From: Spodoptera frugiperda
Taxonomy: Eukaryota > Arthropoda > Insecta > Lepidoptera > Noctuidae
NCBI RefSeq assembly: GCF_023101765.2
Contig: NC_064231.1
Span: 8,198,501-8,262,500, forward strand
Reading direction: 5' to 3'
DNA: 64,000 nucleotides
The position numbers were made by a program, and so were the translations under genes. Position 1 is the first letter of the stretch. Each line of letters starts with the position of its first letter. Of the stretch, positions 1 to 11,842 are shown in pieces. Under the pieces are notes generated by a model, which did no database searches, was not told the origin of the DNA, and saw only the letters and a program-made list of their open reading frames with translations.

Positions 1-1798
1 CGTTATATTAAAAATAAACATTAATATATTGAATTTTGGATTAAGTCTTCACTGTGACGGCCTTGTTTCCCAAATGGTAGTACGATTCCTTGATTAATTC
101 CCGGTTCGTGTAAACGATGATTAAATAATTTAGATTTTCGAGAATTCTTATTAAAAGCATATAATAAATGGATTTTGAATCAGATTTTTTTCGTGTTTTC
201 TAAATGTTTTTTAAAGTTATGAACTTTTCTATTTGTAAGTATTTTATTTACGTTTCTCGTTTACTGAACACTCTGTACAAGTGACTGAGAGCTTAATGGA
301 TGCTGTATGTAGGTTAGTATTCCGAACAGATTGCCTGGACAGCAACTAATCTAGGCATTATTAAGCCATAGGGAAATTACACTGTATGGAGGTAGTAAAA
401 TTTTATGCCCAGCTAAATCACCTGTTGTACGCGTGTTAATATAACTGTGTATATTATATCTACATTAATGAATGTATATTACAATTCATTGTATTGGGTA
501 GGCGGAGTATTTTATAATAATCAATGAATGTAATGTTGTTCAGACCAGATGACATGTTTTATTTGTAGCTTATGGGCGACAAATCACAGGTGTAGTTTTT
601 ATAATATATGACATACGTAGGTATAGTATATTATGTGTGTAATATACTAAATTAACTAAAATTTACGGTTTGCTCGAAACGATTTTTTTTGAGGTAAACC
701 CTTAATTTTAGTTAACAGCTGTACTATATAAGTTGACCTTGTCAAAACGTTTAAGGTTTATTGCTACATACGAGGTTTAATTATAAACATTTTTAAAGTT
801 TATATTAATATTTTGCTCGATTAAAGCAAAGTTTTCAAGTTCAAAAGTCCTTGAAATTCTTGAGACCAAAGGAATTCAAAGATTTACAACTACAATTATG
901 ATGTTATTTTTCATAACATTTATAATTTAATCATGAATTCTCAGAAATAAATTCGTAAAAGAACAAATCCCTTTGTGATAATTTAACTTGCATTACGCGA
1001 CATGTTAAGTTTTTTGTTTTAGTAAAAACAAAGAAAATTCTACTATTTGTTTAAAGTTTCTTTGAAACTAAAATGTATTTTGAAATAAATAAAGAATTTT
1101 CTAAAGTAACATGTATCTACCTGTAAAAATAATATGTACCTTGATATAAAATGTATATGTAGTAGGTATTTATGCAACAAATTATAGCCTCCTAGAACCT
1201 ACATCGTAGTTTTCTAATACTAGGAAATGATATAAAATTGTCAATTTTCCACACTGTAGCCTATCACGTTGCTAGTAAAATTCTGCGAACCGATATCGTA
1301 TACTTTATCGCTCTTGTAGTTTCCTCGCAAACGTCGCGTCGATAGATATAACATTTATTAAATGAAATTGGAGAATTATCTAGTCGTTAAATTCGAATTA
1401 AGTTATAAATTATTTCTTAGAATAATGGATTATGAAATAGTTTATGTTACTTGTCTAGGAAATAGATCGGGGTCTCAGTATTGGAAGTATTAGTAACTCT
1501 ATAATATATTTATAACAATTATTGTGAGACTTTTTAAATTAACTAAAATTAATGGAGAAAGGCTCTACTACCTCTACTTTGTAGCAGATATAAGAAAATA
1601 AGTAGTAGAAGACATTACTGAACACCTTCTACTGTATACTTTCGTTTCTTACTAACTTGAAATAGGTAGTTAAATAAATAAATTAATAGTATTTCAGTAA
1701 TTTTTTATATTGTGTCAAATAAGTAGGTACTTACTCAGTTATCTATAATATCTATAGTTTTGATTTTTCCTATCCTAAACGAATAATTTACTAAAATT
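1..1798. other. AT-rich DNA, nothing recognised
   Basis: Many short A/T runs and stop codons in all frames. No repeat family or exon seen. Confidence 0.5.
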
Positions 1799-1990
1799 AT
1801 GGATGCAAACTATTATCTTTTTCTTCTTATTTCAACGTTTATCGACAAAATGGAAAAAGTAAAATCACTTGCTAACGCGAGGCGTGAAGGAAAAGGAAAA
1901 TTGGAGGTCGATGACTCAGCATCTTCTAACTTCACTAACGCTGTTCGGAATTTAGTAGAAAATATTAGCATAGGTATGATTTACAACTGA
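1799..1990 (+). other. Short open frame with possible splice donor
   Basis: 63 codons; the middle (KSLANARREGKGKLEV) reads more like protein than the flanks, and ATAG|GTATGA near the end could be a donor. No clear acceptor or signal peptide is present. I do not recognise it and it may be chance. Confidence 0.15.
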
Positions 1991-2084
1991 AAAATGGGGC
2001 TATGAAGATAAATTTAGTGTTAATGACCAGAAATTTAGTAGCTTGTAATATAATGGAAGCTAAAGAATGTTTTCTTTTTAATAT

Positions 2085-2260
2085 TTGATGGGTCGACGTT
2101 TGGCCTCTATCTCGCCTGATGATGCTGCCTACGAAGGAGCACGTCTGCCCATAAGCAACCTATTTACTCGGGCTTTGAAGATACACAGGTTATACCCATT
2201 AGGAAAACAGAATCCGGCAAAGAATTCCACTCCCTAGCAGTTCGCACAAGGTAGGTTGAA
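2085..2260 (-). mobile_element. 3' end of a LINE (RTAREWN type), broken
   Basis: On the minus strand it encodes RTAREWNSLPDSVF, the C-terminal motif of jockey-like LINE ORF2 proteins, then loses frame; the rest (RVNRLLMGRRAP) continues in another frame. The tail ends at the GTCGACCCAT motif. Same family as 43465-43832. Confidence 0.65.
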
Positions 2261-2473
2261 TAAGTAAAGGAAGGTAGATCGTGAGGATTAAGGATAGTTA
2301 TAGGTATTTCTGGTGCCTGCTTCATTGAGGCAAATGCGTAAGTTTATGTAAATAAAAGCCAGTTTTAAAAGAGTTTGAATAGACAGGAGATTCCTTCAAT
2401 TGTTTGTAGTTTACATTCACTAATCAACTTTGCATGCTGAACGATATTCTTACTGCCGCTTTTGGGTCAATAT

Positions 2474-2614
2474 CCAAAACGGGCGTGTTCGTGTGATCGA
2501 AAATTTTGATATTCAAATAGTATATTTTTGTTGTTTTCAATGAGATACATAATTGCCATTAAATGTCTATGTCTGAGGGGCGCCAGAGCGATCACACGAG
2601 TGTTCCCGCGTTGG
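2474..2614. mobile_element. MITE with ~26-bp terminal inverted repeats
   Basis: Left arm CCAAAACGGGCGTG... and right arm ...TTCCCGCGTTGG are imperfect reverse complements containing CGTGTGATCG/CGATCACACG. The interior is AT-rich without coding. Only copy seen here. Confidence 0.55.
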
Positions 2615-3144
2615 AAATTGCCTCTATTACATAATGTCAGTTTGTTTTTAAAGGATAACAGTTGAAAACGATTTATATGTTAAATATCTACTTATATATT
2701 ATGTTATCATACCACCTACTAATATCAACCCGTCGCGTACCAGTACATTTAATTAAGTTCGCTTCATTAGTTACTTTCCAACACAAAGCTATCAAGTTTT
2801 AACAATTTTCCCTCCAATCTCGCGTAGATACACCACGCGTTTCTATTTTATACAGTATTTATATTTTAACTGAATAGGGTATTGTTTGTAGTGCTAACAC
2901 AGAACCCTTCGAGGAGCATAATTTTGTCGACTGTTGTAAATCGTCTTTTGTTACTACTCAAATATTGAGTTTTTGGGAAAATGACAATAAATTCCGTGAC
3001 CTTGCGGGTTTTATACGCTTTTTCGACGTTGTTATAGAACGGATAGGATATTTGTTTTGAAGGAAAATTATTTAAGGAAAACAAAATCGACACTGTCTGC
3101 GTGAAATTGAGTTACGAACTCAGATGGGAGGACTATTTAATACA

Positions 3145-3400
3145 TAAGTATAATTTTGTAGCTATATAAGTTTTTAAACTGACATGCTCACTAACACTAG
3201 AATTGGAACTTGAAACGGGATATTTACCATGTTTTTCATGATTTCGCCATGATCACGGATGAACTGAACGGCGCTTGCAACAGTGCCGAAATATCGGAAA
3301 CTCATAGAAATAGAAAAACATGGTAAATATCCCGTTTCAAGTTCGCATTCTAATTTTGTAGCTATTGTGGTTTCGATAGAAATACTTGATGATAACAATA
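3145..3400. mobile_element. MITE with GAACTTGAAACGGGATATTT inverted repeats, copy 1
   Basis: Inverted arms at 3206-3234 and 3316-3344 are almost perfect over about 29 bp; weaker inverted similarity extends outward. The core has GATCACGGATGAACTG. A second copy lies in an intron at 63037-63245. Confidence 0.6.
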
Positions 3401-3810
3401 CGTAAATTAGTTAAGCAATATTTCAATTTCAAAGGTATTCAAATATCTATATTTTGAAGGGTCTTAGACCTAACTACTCAGAAGTATGTCCTTAAGATCG
3501 CAAAATTGGTTTTCACAAAAGCGATTTTATTTATAGGAATCTAAAGGACATTTTAGTTAATCAGATAACCAAATACTTTAAAATATGGTAATGGTCAGAA
3601 GATTGCAGATAAGCAGAAATTGTACAGCGAGAGCAGTATATCTTTATCTAGGCACTATGTCTTGGTTACTAAACAATATTGAACTTTGGATGTAGCCGTA
3701 TATTCTAATATCACACAGTACTGAACGCACTTTATTCTTTGAATAGAGAGATAGAAGAAAAACATATTGCTATCACTGGATTTACATAGATAAACCTTCA
3801 TGAACCAACC

Positions 3811-3951
3811 TTTTTTTTAAGGTGGAAAATCATCCAATGAGTTCTCTCGCCTTAGGCGAGGGCAGAGGGAGTGTCAGATTCTTACTGACTAAAAATCACC
3901 CCGTTCCTACTTTTCGAGCCGTACCAGCTAGGTAGTCTACAGCTCCAGATC
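3811..3951 (-). mobile_element. Poly(A)-tailed SINE, copy 1 with perfect 12-bp TSD
   Basis: Tail is the T-run at 3811-3818. The body carries the family motifs CTCGCCTTAGGCGAGG and TTACTGACTAAAAA. CATGAACCAACC flanks it exactly at 3799-3810 and 3952-3963, proving target-primed insertion. Confidence 0.8.
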
Positions 3952-4330
3952 CATGAACCAACCTAAGAAAGAAATTCTCAAACCAACACCTAATACTAAG
4001 TTTTACCACAAGATTAAACTAAATAAATATTTTACGTAATCAATTAGTTGATGAACTATCTTCGATTTCTAATTGCTTTCTGGCTTCGACAGAACATTTG
4101 AGCTACGTTCCTATGATTTAGGGAAATTAGTAAAGGTGGTCTTTATCTATTCGAGTACTTAATTACTTTTGCCGAAGGTGAAATGTGACACTTATGTGCC
4201 TGTGTGTGTGAGCTATTTGCTCTAATGTATGGGTAAGGCCCACGTGTGGACAGATTTAGGTATATTTGTATTGCTTAAGAGGTAGAGATTATGTAAACTA
4301 ATATTAATTTGACACGGTTCATACTGTTAC

Positions 4331-4479
4331 CCTAGTACGAGTTATCTTTACGTTGAACGAAAACGAAATGAGAGCGCGTTCGGCGCTCTGATTGGACGGC
4401 GCGAAACAACCAACCAATCAGAACGCCGTATGCGCTCTCGATTCGATCTCGTGAAACGTAAAACAAACTCGTACTAAGC
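4331..4479. mobile_element. MITE-1 (CTTAGTACGAG TIR), copy 1
   Basis: About 149 bp and largely palindromic: CTAGTACGAGTT...AACAAACTCGTACTAAG, with inner arms GAGAGCGC/GCGCTCTC and CCAATCAGA. CpG-rich. Four copies occur in the window. Confidence 0.7.
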
Positions 4480-4630
4480 CGTCTGAAGTGGTATTGAATT
4501 CTTGAAGCACTTGTATAGAGGAACGCGTATACGAGATAATCATTTTTCCAACCTTGACATTTTCTTTTTCTAGGTTTATTTTACTAGGTCGAAGATATTC
4601 CTGTATGCCTATCGACGTGTCTTATTAATA

Positions 4631-4682
4631 AAGGTGAGCCTATTGCGAAGGGCACACTATAGTCCTAGATTCCTACTACCTT
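4631..4682 (-). repeat. Fragment of tRNA-derived SINE A
   Basis: Contains GGTGAGCCTATTGC and GGGCACA, the reversed mid-region of SINE A (full copy at 15511-15798). Confidence 0.4.
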
Positions 4683-4887
4683 AATACATTAAATTAAGGT
4701 CAGAAATTGTGTGTTACTGAAATGGTTTCATTAGGTATCTATACTAATAAGTCAATCATATTTTTTCTTATTGTCGCGCGTATTTCTTTTTGGTATTCTT
4801 TTTCTACATATCTCTAAGATACCTAGAAAATTACCGAACGATTTTATTTTAACTACATAGTACTAGTAAAATATTGTATGATTTTCT

Positions 4888-5075
4888 TAATGGTATAACC
4901 CAGTATACGAACAGACGCATAACCTGATGGTAAGCAGGCGCGCCCATATACACCCAAAACACCGGAGACTTTACAAGTGCGTTGCCAGACCTTTGGGAGT
5001 TTGAAATTTAAGGGTTGTTGGAGAATCGGGAATTAGGGAAACATTAGGAAGGAGGTAATTGGACCTCCGGCATGT
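4888..5075 (-). mobile_element. LINE-tail retroposon D, partial copy
   Basis: Reversed 3' part of family D: GTATACGAACAGACGCATAA, TGATGGTAAGCA, ACAAGTGCGTTGCC, then TTTAAGGGTTGTTGG. The distal half is missing. Confidence 0.6.
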
Positions 5076-5404
5076 TGGGTTACATAATTACGTGTTTTCC
5101 GGAAGAAATAAAATAAACCAAAAGTATAATTACAGCAAGTTTTTACCAAACAATAGCAAAGAAATATACGTAAAACAGTCCCATTTACCATACAAATACA
5201 AATAAGTAAATATTTACAGCACAGCAATATAATACTGTATCGAGTCTAAGCCGGATTATAATACCGGAATGCTTTCAACGATAAACCAACTACAGTAATG
5301 TCATTAGGCTTTCATATTTGTGTATCTGTAATACAAGATAATCTGAGTTCGTTCGTACAGTACCTGGCAGTAAATATTGCACATCGACTTTTGGAAGGAG
5401 ACAA

Positions 5405-5760
5405 GCCGTACTTGGAGCCATTTAATGGTTATGTTACTCAGTCCATAGTATTCGTTTTCGGAACAAAATAACGATTTTACTAAGAAATTTATTTCACTAA
5501 GAATTGTTTTTTCAAACGTTGCACCACACTAGGTTTTTCTGCTGTGTCGTGGGTGCGTTTACAAACATTTTAGTACAAAAATTAGTATTCACGCACAGAT
5601 GACTCCCAGACCTGAAACAACAACTTATGAATCATACAAAGAGTTGTTGCACACGTTGTACGGCAGTTGGTTGCCCAGCCACCGCGCCAAACATGCAGTC
5701 ATGTGTGTCATGCACACTAAGGAATAGTTTCAGTAATCATTAAATGTTTCTAAGTATGGA
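5405..5760. mobile_element. MITE-2, copy split by a nested SINE B
   Basis: Outer parts (5405-5485 and 5717-5760) form the palindromic MITE-2: GCCATTTAATGGTTA... and ...GTAATCATTAAATGTTTC. A SINE B lies between them. Confidence 0.6.
5486..5716 (-). mobile_element. tRNA-like SINE B nested in MITE-2
   Basis: Reversed SINE B: GCTGTGTCGTGGGTGCGTTT at the tail side, then a tRNA-like head ending GGTTGCCCAGCCACCGCGCC. CACTAAG-like sequence borders both ends (about 5495 and 5715), a probable TSD. Confidence 0.55.
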
Positions 5761-6920
5761 CACGCAGAGTCACTACTACTCATACCTATAAGCTGGTAAA
5801 ACTAGTCGAGCATTTTTCTCTATATCAAAAAGGAGATAAAAAAATTTTGTAAAAGTCGGTAAATGATGGTACTATCACACAAAATTGTCTTTTTTCAAAA
5901 GTCGATGTGCAATGTTTATTACCAGGTACTGTACTTCGTAGTGTACCTTCAACCTCACGCAACGTTTTACCAATCGATAGGTCATTGGCCCTAAGCATGT
6001 AGTTCCTATATCGATTTTTTGGATAATGATTTTATGATTGTTTTGATAATTTGCTGGGAATTTACACATTCTTCAAAAGGGGGAATTTAGAGCCAAACTG
6101 GCCAGTTGCGGATAGTAATGATTTTGCAAGTTTTTGTTTGAAAAAAGTAGAGGTATTGTTCAAATGTAATGATTAGTTTTGAAATTGTGGTTTACTACAT
6201 AAACTGACAAATCACATAACTGATGAAAAGTATTAGTATAATTAATAAATAGATTTGCACCCTCGGCTAAGCGTTTTGCTTGCATATTACACTAGTTACA
6301 TTGTGGTTCCCCTATACTTATTTTACTCTCTGCATTGTGGCGATACATAACATAATATGACAGATAACAGAAATCGCACATAGACGATCGACGAGTAAAT
6401 GGATGGATGGATGATCCTGAACATAAATCCTACATCGCACTTATGAAGTTTACATACGAATAAACATTGATAGAAAATCCCAACAGTAGGGCAGAAAGCC
6501 CGCCAGGCATGATCACCTCGCTTGGTTGGAGGATCCTCCTTTTCCTAGGAAACTTTATTCTTTGTTTCCTAAAATATGTTAACATATCACAAACAAAATC
6601 AAGTAATTTAAAGTAAAAAACGTGATAGAGTTTCTATGACTCACGTCATGGAAAATATTCCATATTTTCAAAGCACGCGTGATATTGTCGTTGCATGTAA
6701 AATATTTTTTGCATAGAAAAAACATGTATAATAGCTGAAGCTTGAAAACTTCAAGCGACTATGTGAGGGTGAATATAAACAAGTTAATTGCTGTATGTAG
6801 GGAAAGTCATTAATTACTCTTTGTAATTATACACAAGATTAATGAGTCAATGTACTGTGGTGTATGACGGCAAGAAGGTGGATTTAGCCTAGAATTACGA
6901 TTTTAGAGACTAGCTTGTTC

Positions 6921-7031
6921 CGTTCATCTAATGACTTCTCCCGCTTTGGGTGAGTCGAGAGGGAGTATCAGACTCTTACTGACTAAACGTCACCCCGTTA
7001 ATACTCCTGCTCTACGAGCCGGATCCCTAAC
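6921..7031 (-). mobile_element. Poly(A)-tailed SINE, copy 2 (decayed)
   Basis: Keeps TAATGACTTCTCCCGCTTTG, GGGAGTATCAGACTCTTACT and CACCCCGTTAATACTCCTGC. The T-run is lost and the head is degraded. Confidence 0.6.
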
Positions 7032-7237
7032 AACAAAGCCCTCAGGACTTCTTAGTGACAAGTAGTTAAGACTGTCCATACCGAAAGTATCCATATCGAA
7101 AAAAATCTACGAAAAGGATACAACAACTTATAAATCAAAGAGATTTCTCTCTTACCACAATTTGCTATGTATAGAAACTTTATAGTTCTGTCCATACCAT
7201 CATCAAAAATGTTTAAATGAAAGACCGGATTAGGAGT

Positions 7238-7540
7238 TCAAACGAAACGATAAGGTAAGTTCCGCTGAGGAAATGAAGGGTTAGTACCCGCAGGCCGGCA
7301 GATGGATAAGGGGACCGACGACGGGACTTTATGAACGACATTTTTTCTGAGGGGAATAAAACTGACGAAGCGCCTTTTGACACGCTCGGGGTACGAGAGA
7401 CCGGGTAGCGAGCGTCGCCGGGTCAACCACATCATGTGGCATATAGCTTTGAGAACACTTTGACAATTTATTGCTTTAAAGATACATTGATCGACGATCG
7501 GTTCACTGATTTTTTGTGTGAATAAAAAAAGGGTATTCAA
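7238..7540. repeat. CpG-rich block, probably an interspersed repeat
   Basis: A GC-rich patch around 7280-7430 in AT-rich DNA, open on the minus strand for 100 codons by composition. The product has no domain, and I half-recognise the style (GCGAGCGTCGCCGGGTCAAC) as repetitive moth DNA. Class unknown. Confidence 0.3.
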
Positions 7541-7828
7541 ATACCAACGTATTGTATGAATAATTTCAACAAACGTTATTTAAAACAAAGCACATCAGTG
7601 TAAATGCAATCCCATATTACGCTAACAAACTTTATAAACGTTGAGTTAGCATGCAAAATCGTCTGCAACTGACCTAATAATTCGTTGGAACACAATTATT
7701 TAGCATTGCTAATGTAAAATTACAGACACGCTTTGCAATTTCCATTCCCGGTAGTAGAAATTTTCATTCAATATTAATTTTAGTATACTTTGAACTGTTT
7801 ACCCTTTTCGTGTTATCAATTATGCTGT

Positions 7829-8212
7829 GTTGATCGAGTAGTCGGAAGGTAACCTGCTTAGCAAAGGGTCCCGGGTCAAGCAAAGAGTTATTGTGAGTTC
7901 TTCGGTTAGGACGGCGTCTGGAATCTTATCCTGTATAGTTTTGGCCATAGGGTCATTTCATATTAAGGATGTACCGTAGGGGCTTCGGAGCAGGTTTACT
8001 AAGAGGAATTGGTGTCCCTTACAGGTGGCCATCGGGGTGGTTTTAGTTAGGTAAAAATCCCAATCTTCCCAGTCTTTTATCATCAAAAGGCTAAACGGGT
8101 TTCCCCCCGTTATAAAAAAAGGCTCACTCCATATAACATGAGACTTGAATCTTACATTGTATATTATGTGCAACTTTACTTACCTCTTTGAGGATTAAAA
8201 GGCGTGATTTTA
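7829..8212 (+). mobile_element. tRNA-derived SINE A, interrupted by repeat E
   Basis: The head TGATCGAGTAGTCGGAAGG and the tail (CATGAGACTT, AGGATTAAAAGGCGTGA) belong to SINE A. The middle is displaced by repeat E at about 7971-8120. Confidence 0.5.
7971..8120 (+). repeat. Repeat E nested in SINE A
   Basis: Shares GGGGTGGTTTTAGT, GTAAAAATCCCA, CCAGTCTTT and CCCCGTTATAA with 37425-37606. It ends in a short A-run, so it is probably retroposed. Confidence 0.5.
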
Positions 8213-8469
8213 TATAGTGACATACGTATTATGTATTTACAGCATAAGGAACCGATTACGTTTTCCAGTTAGTGTTTACCATGCAGTGTTGTGCCAAAAA
8301 TGCAAATGAGTTGGTATTAAAATCATAGGCGTTGCTTTACGGTAGCGTGTGGTGCCAAGACTGTTCAATCAATGTGCCACTGTATTGCTTTGGTTACTCG
8401 TTATTGGATTTATTAACATAACTATTTGAAGTGATTAAAGGTTAAGTAATTGCTTTTCGTTCATTAAAT

Positions 8470-8640
8470 TCCTCAGAGGTAGCACGGAGTCTGGAAATGT
8501 GCCCGGTATATGGCAATAGGCTCACAACCTATTCCATGGAACTTATTATAACATAAATTGTGAAAAGTGGGTGTACTTTGGCATTATGTGCCATAATGTG
8601 CACCTCTGCCTATCCCTATGGGGATTGATAGCGTGACGTA
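8470..8640 (+). mobile_element. tRNA-derived SINE A, 3' part
   Basis: Carries AGCACGGAGTCTGG, GTATATGGCAATAGGCTCAC, GTGAAAAGTGGGTGTA, CATAATGTGCACCTCTGCC and GCGTGACG. The tRNA-like head is missing. Confidence 0.65.
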
Positions 8641-8696
8641 AAAATTGCTTTTCGTTTGACAAACAGGATTGATGTAATAAACATTATTCTTTTTTG

Positions 8697-8932
8697 TACA
8701 ATAACTATCGTGAGACATACCAAATTAACCCGTCGTGTGCCGAAATGTGAATTCACGCAAGACACAATGTATTTTCTATTATGTCTTATATACCGGAATA
8801 CAATAGGTTAACTAAAAATGTCAGGTAGGCTGTGCGACGTCACCGCATCTACGCACGCTGCTCAAGAGTAAGAGTCTCTCTGTGTTTCGAAACTAGATTT
8901 TCTCAGTATATTTATATGAATAAAACCTATAT
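8697..8932. mobile_element. MITE-3 (ATAACTTTCGTGAGACATAC), copy 1
   Basis: Begins ACAATAACTATCGTGAGACA. The second half has GCTCAAGAGTAAGAGTCTCT and CGAAACTAG, shared with copies at 24402, 33160 and 38881. Confidence 0.55.
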
Positions 8933-9842
8933 TTTTATGTTTTTAAACTGATCACGGATGAACTGCTCATCAGATGAGCCGTTCTAATCCTATATTTTTA
9001 GTTTACATTATTCTTGTTTTAGCCGTTTTAGTTTTAGTTTAGTTTTAGTTCTATGAGACAAAAGAGTCATTTCTTGGCAATACAATGTGTTTATTGTGAG
9101 AAACGTTTTTGTGTAACTTATAATAAACTTTGATAGATTAGATTTTAGACCTAAATAACGATAGTTTTCTTAAAACTATGGCAATTTCTAGTCTAGTTAG
9201 TAGAAAGTCTAGATTTTGATTGATGGATAGCTTAAAGTTCGAAAGTTATGAATAATTTTGTGAGAGTATACACCCACGCAATTTTATTTAGTGTCAAGAT
9301 AAGTGTGAGAAGAGGGCGAGCTTATCAAACAAACATCGTCAAACTTGGTTCTATGTATGAAAAATTGTGACAAAACTGATAAAACTTAGTGCAAAATATT
9401 CTCCTTCTTGCCATTTCCAACATAAAATTATACCCTCTTCGTTTCTTACTGTAAATTCAATTTCGTTGTTAGTTAATTATTCACAAGTGGCTTAAAAATT
9501 ACATCTCAATAAATCTAGTTGTAACGTTGAAATAAAATAATCAAAGCTTGATCCCTTTAAATCACGAAAACTAATTTTATTTTGACGTGAAACTTGATCT
9601 AGGTAGAGCAGAGAGCTGTCGATAAAATTAATTAATTTACCCATTATAACGAGATTATTGAAGTAAGCTGGTGCGATTCGATCGTTTTTCTATTTTAATT
9701 GGATTCCTTGTATTAATAATTGTGTACTGATAGCATAGGAAATTGTTATCTACGTTTTCGTGGAATAGGATCGCGGTGATTACTTATTTATGGGGTTCCT
9801 TTATCAATAAAGTTTACTATGTAATTTCAAGGCTTTCGCTGT

Positions 9843-10042
9843 TATTTTATTATAACTTTCGTGAGACATACTAAATATATACGCGGCGATTGTCGCGCTG
9901 CTATTGATACTGGTAGCAACGCGACAATCGTCGCGTCGTGTGTCGTGGAATGCTGCTCATGAATATGAACCTCTAGCATGGCTTGAAACTAGTCGAGTTG
10001 CTTGTCAAACCGCTACGTGAGTAAGCCGATAATATAATAATT
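9843..10042. mobile_element. MITE-3, copy 2
   Basis: Starts TATTATAACTTTCGTGAGAC and ends with GTGAGTAAGCCGATAATATA. An internal hairpin pairs GCGACAATCGTCGCG with GCGGCGATTGTCGCG. Confidence 0.6.
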
Positions 10043-11107
10043 AGCTTTCGCTGTTGTTGGTTTTATTCATATCGTTGCCTAATTAAGTACCTACACATTC
10101 GAATCCAGAATTGTCAAACGTGCGTTGCGGACCACGAAGAAAACTGTTTAATTGCGCCAACGTTTCTAGGAAGGAGGACAAAATGGTGGTGCAGGGTGCA
10201 CTGAAACAACGAAATAGGTATTCGGAATATTCACTCAACAGCAAAACTGATTAGGATAAGTTAATAATCTTTATCTAGTTTGACATGCGTACCTACATTA
10301 TTTGTACCATCTTTGAAACTTTTTTGTAGAATTTTAAGGTTTTCTTATAGATTTCTTACATTTTTAACAGGTCAAATTCTAATCTTCTCTACAGTAGTCA
10401 ATTGTTTACCGATATCGTATATATCATGGTAAGAGGATTCAAGACGATTAAATAATAATATTGCTATCTATTATAACAAGCATTGGCTATCATCGAACAA
10501 TTTACTAGGAATTACATAGGTATTCGGCCTTTGTATGTCTTATAATGTAATCGGTTTAAGCTTCGATAGTCTAATACAGATAAAGTGTTAACACAATTCA
10601 TGCGGGTGGGTTGTCCTTCTATCTAGTAGTCTAGAGCGTATGATTGAAATAATATGTAGATTAAGTCCTAGATAATATTGTTTTAAACTATCTCGTGTAC
10701 TGCAGTAATACAGGTCCGAACTAAAGAACAATAAAACAATCTAATATTTTTTATACAAATAATATGACATCATCTGGTTTCATTAGTACATGTACGCACT
10801 TCTAAGGTTATGCGTGTTTCAATATTTGATCCAATTTCAACAGGACTTGGCGGTATTAAAAGATGAAATTAAAGGATGATGACGAGCGCTTATAATATTT
10901 TGATATCTTGTTTTCTGTTTACTCTTTACGTGAGTAATTATATGAAGGAATATTATAGTATAGTACGGATTAACCTAGTTACAAGTGGTGCGATTGATTC
11001 TGAGGACTCGGCTTAAATCTCCCAGTCGTCTATGGAGAGAGGAGGTCAGCAACGCCTAAAATGCCTCTAGTAATATAGGTGGCGAACCTGTTTTTTCAAA
11101 AATATTA
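10043..11107. other. AT-rich DNA, nothing recognised
   Basis: No open frame over 60 codons, no inverted ends, no known repeat motif. Confidence 0.45.
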
Positions 11108-11255
11108 AGGGGTGAGCCTTTTGCTATATACTGGGCACAATTTCAGATTCCATGCTACTACTATGTGAATTTTTCGGAAAATTAAAAAAAGTCCAGTAAT
11201 ACTTTGCCCAGGAAGTCTCACTTGCCACGACGGCCAACGACGCAGTCTAGTGATG
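11108..11255 (-). mobile_element. tRNA-derived SINE A, reversed copy
   Basis: Reads GGGGTGAGCCTTTTGC, TATACTGGGCAC, then AGTAATACTTTGCCC and the decayed tRNA head to ACGACGCAGTC. Confidence 0.55.
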
Positions 11256-11774
11256 AAGAAGCCCATAAGCTACATAGGTAACTGCTTTCCACTGGACTCT
11301 AATCTTATTCAGTACCTCGATAAAAGACGGTCAAAGTCAACATTAACAAATTTTCATAGGTAGGTGTAGAATGTTGTTAACTTCAATCAAAGAAGTAATA
11401 TCATAAAACTTTTTAAATATATTTAACTTTTACAGTGTTTTTTTTTATAAACATCACTAAGTTTTGCTAAAGCGAAATGTAATGACACTTGAGATTTCTG
11501 TCTTTCCCTATTTAGTTACAATGTTTTTAATGAAACTCTAGAGGATTATTTTAATGTTGAATGCAATGGAGATGGCGTTTATAAAAAAATAAAACAGCTG
11601 TAGGTATTCTAGATTGAGACTATGATTTTGAAAGTGCCCTAATTTAGAAAAATTCTATGTTTCTGCGACAAAACCTAATCTCTGCCAAATAAGATACATA
11701 TGACTACTAATAAATGTCGATATTAATATTTATGTACATTTGTTTGTTATAATATAAATATTTTTCGCAAATTC

Positions 11775-11842
11775 ACTCCTTTTATCCCGGAAGGGTAGAC
11801 ATGCACATTACGGCACGCAATGCCGCTATACTATTATAATAC
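11775..11842 (-). repeat. Fragment of SINE A tail
   Basis: Reversed tail: CTTTTATCCCGGAAGGGTAG, TGCACATTACGGCACG. Confidence 0.5.

Noticed and set aside
7238..7540. 100-codon minus frame as a gene
   Set aside because: Open because of a GC-rich patch; no domain, start context or splice signal.
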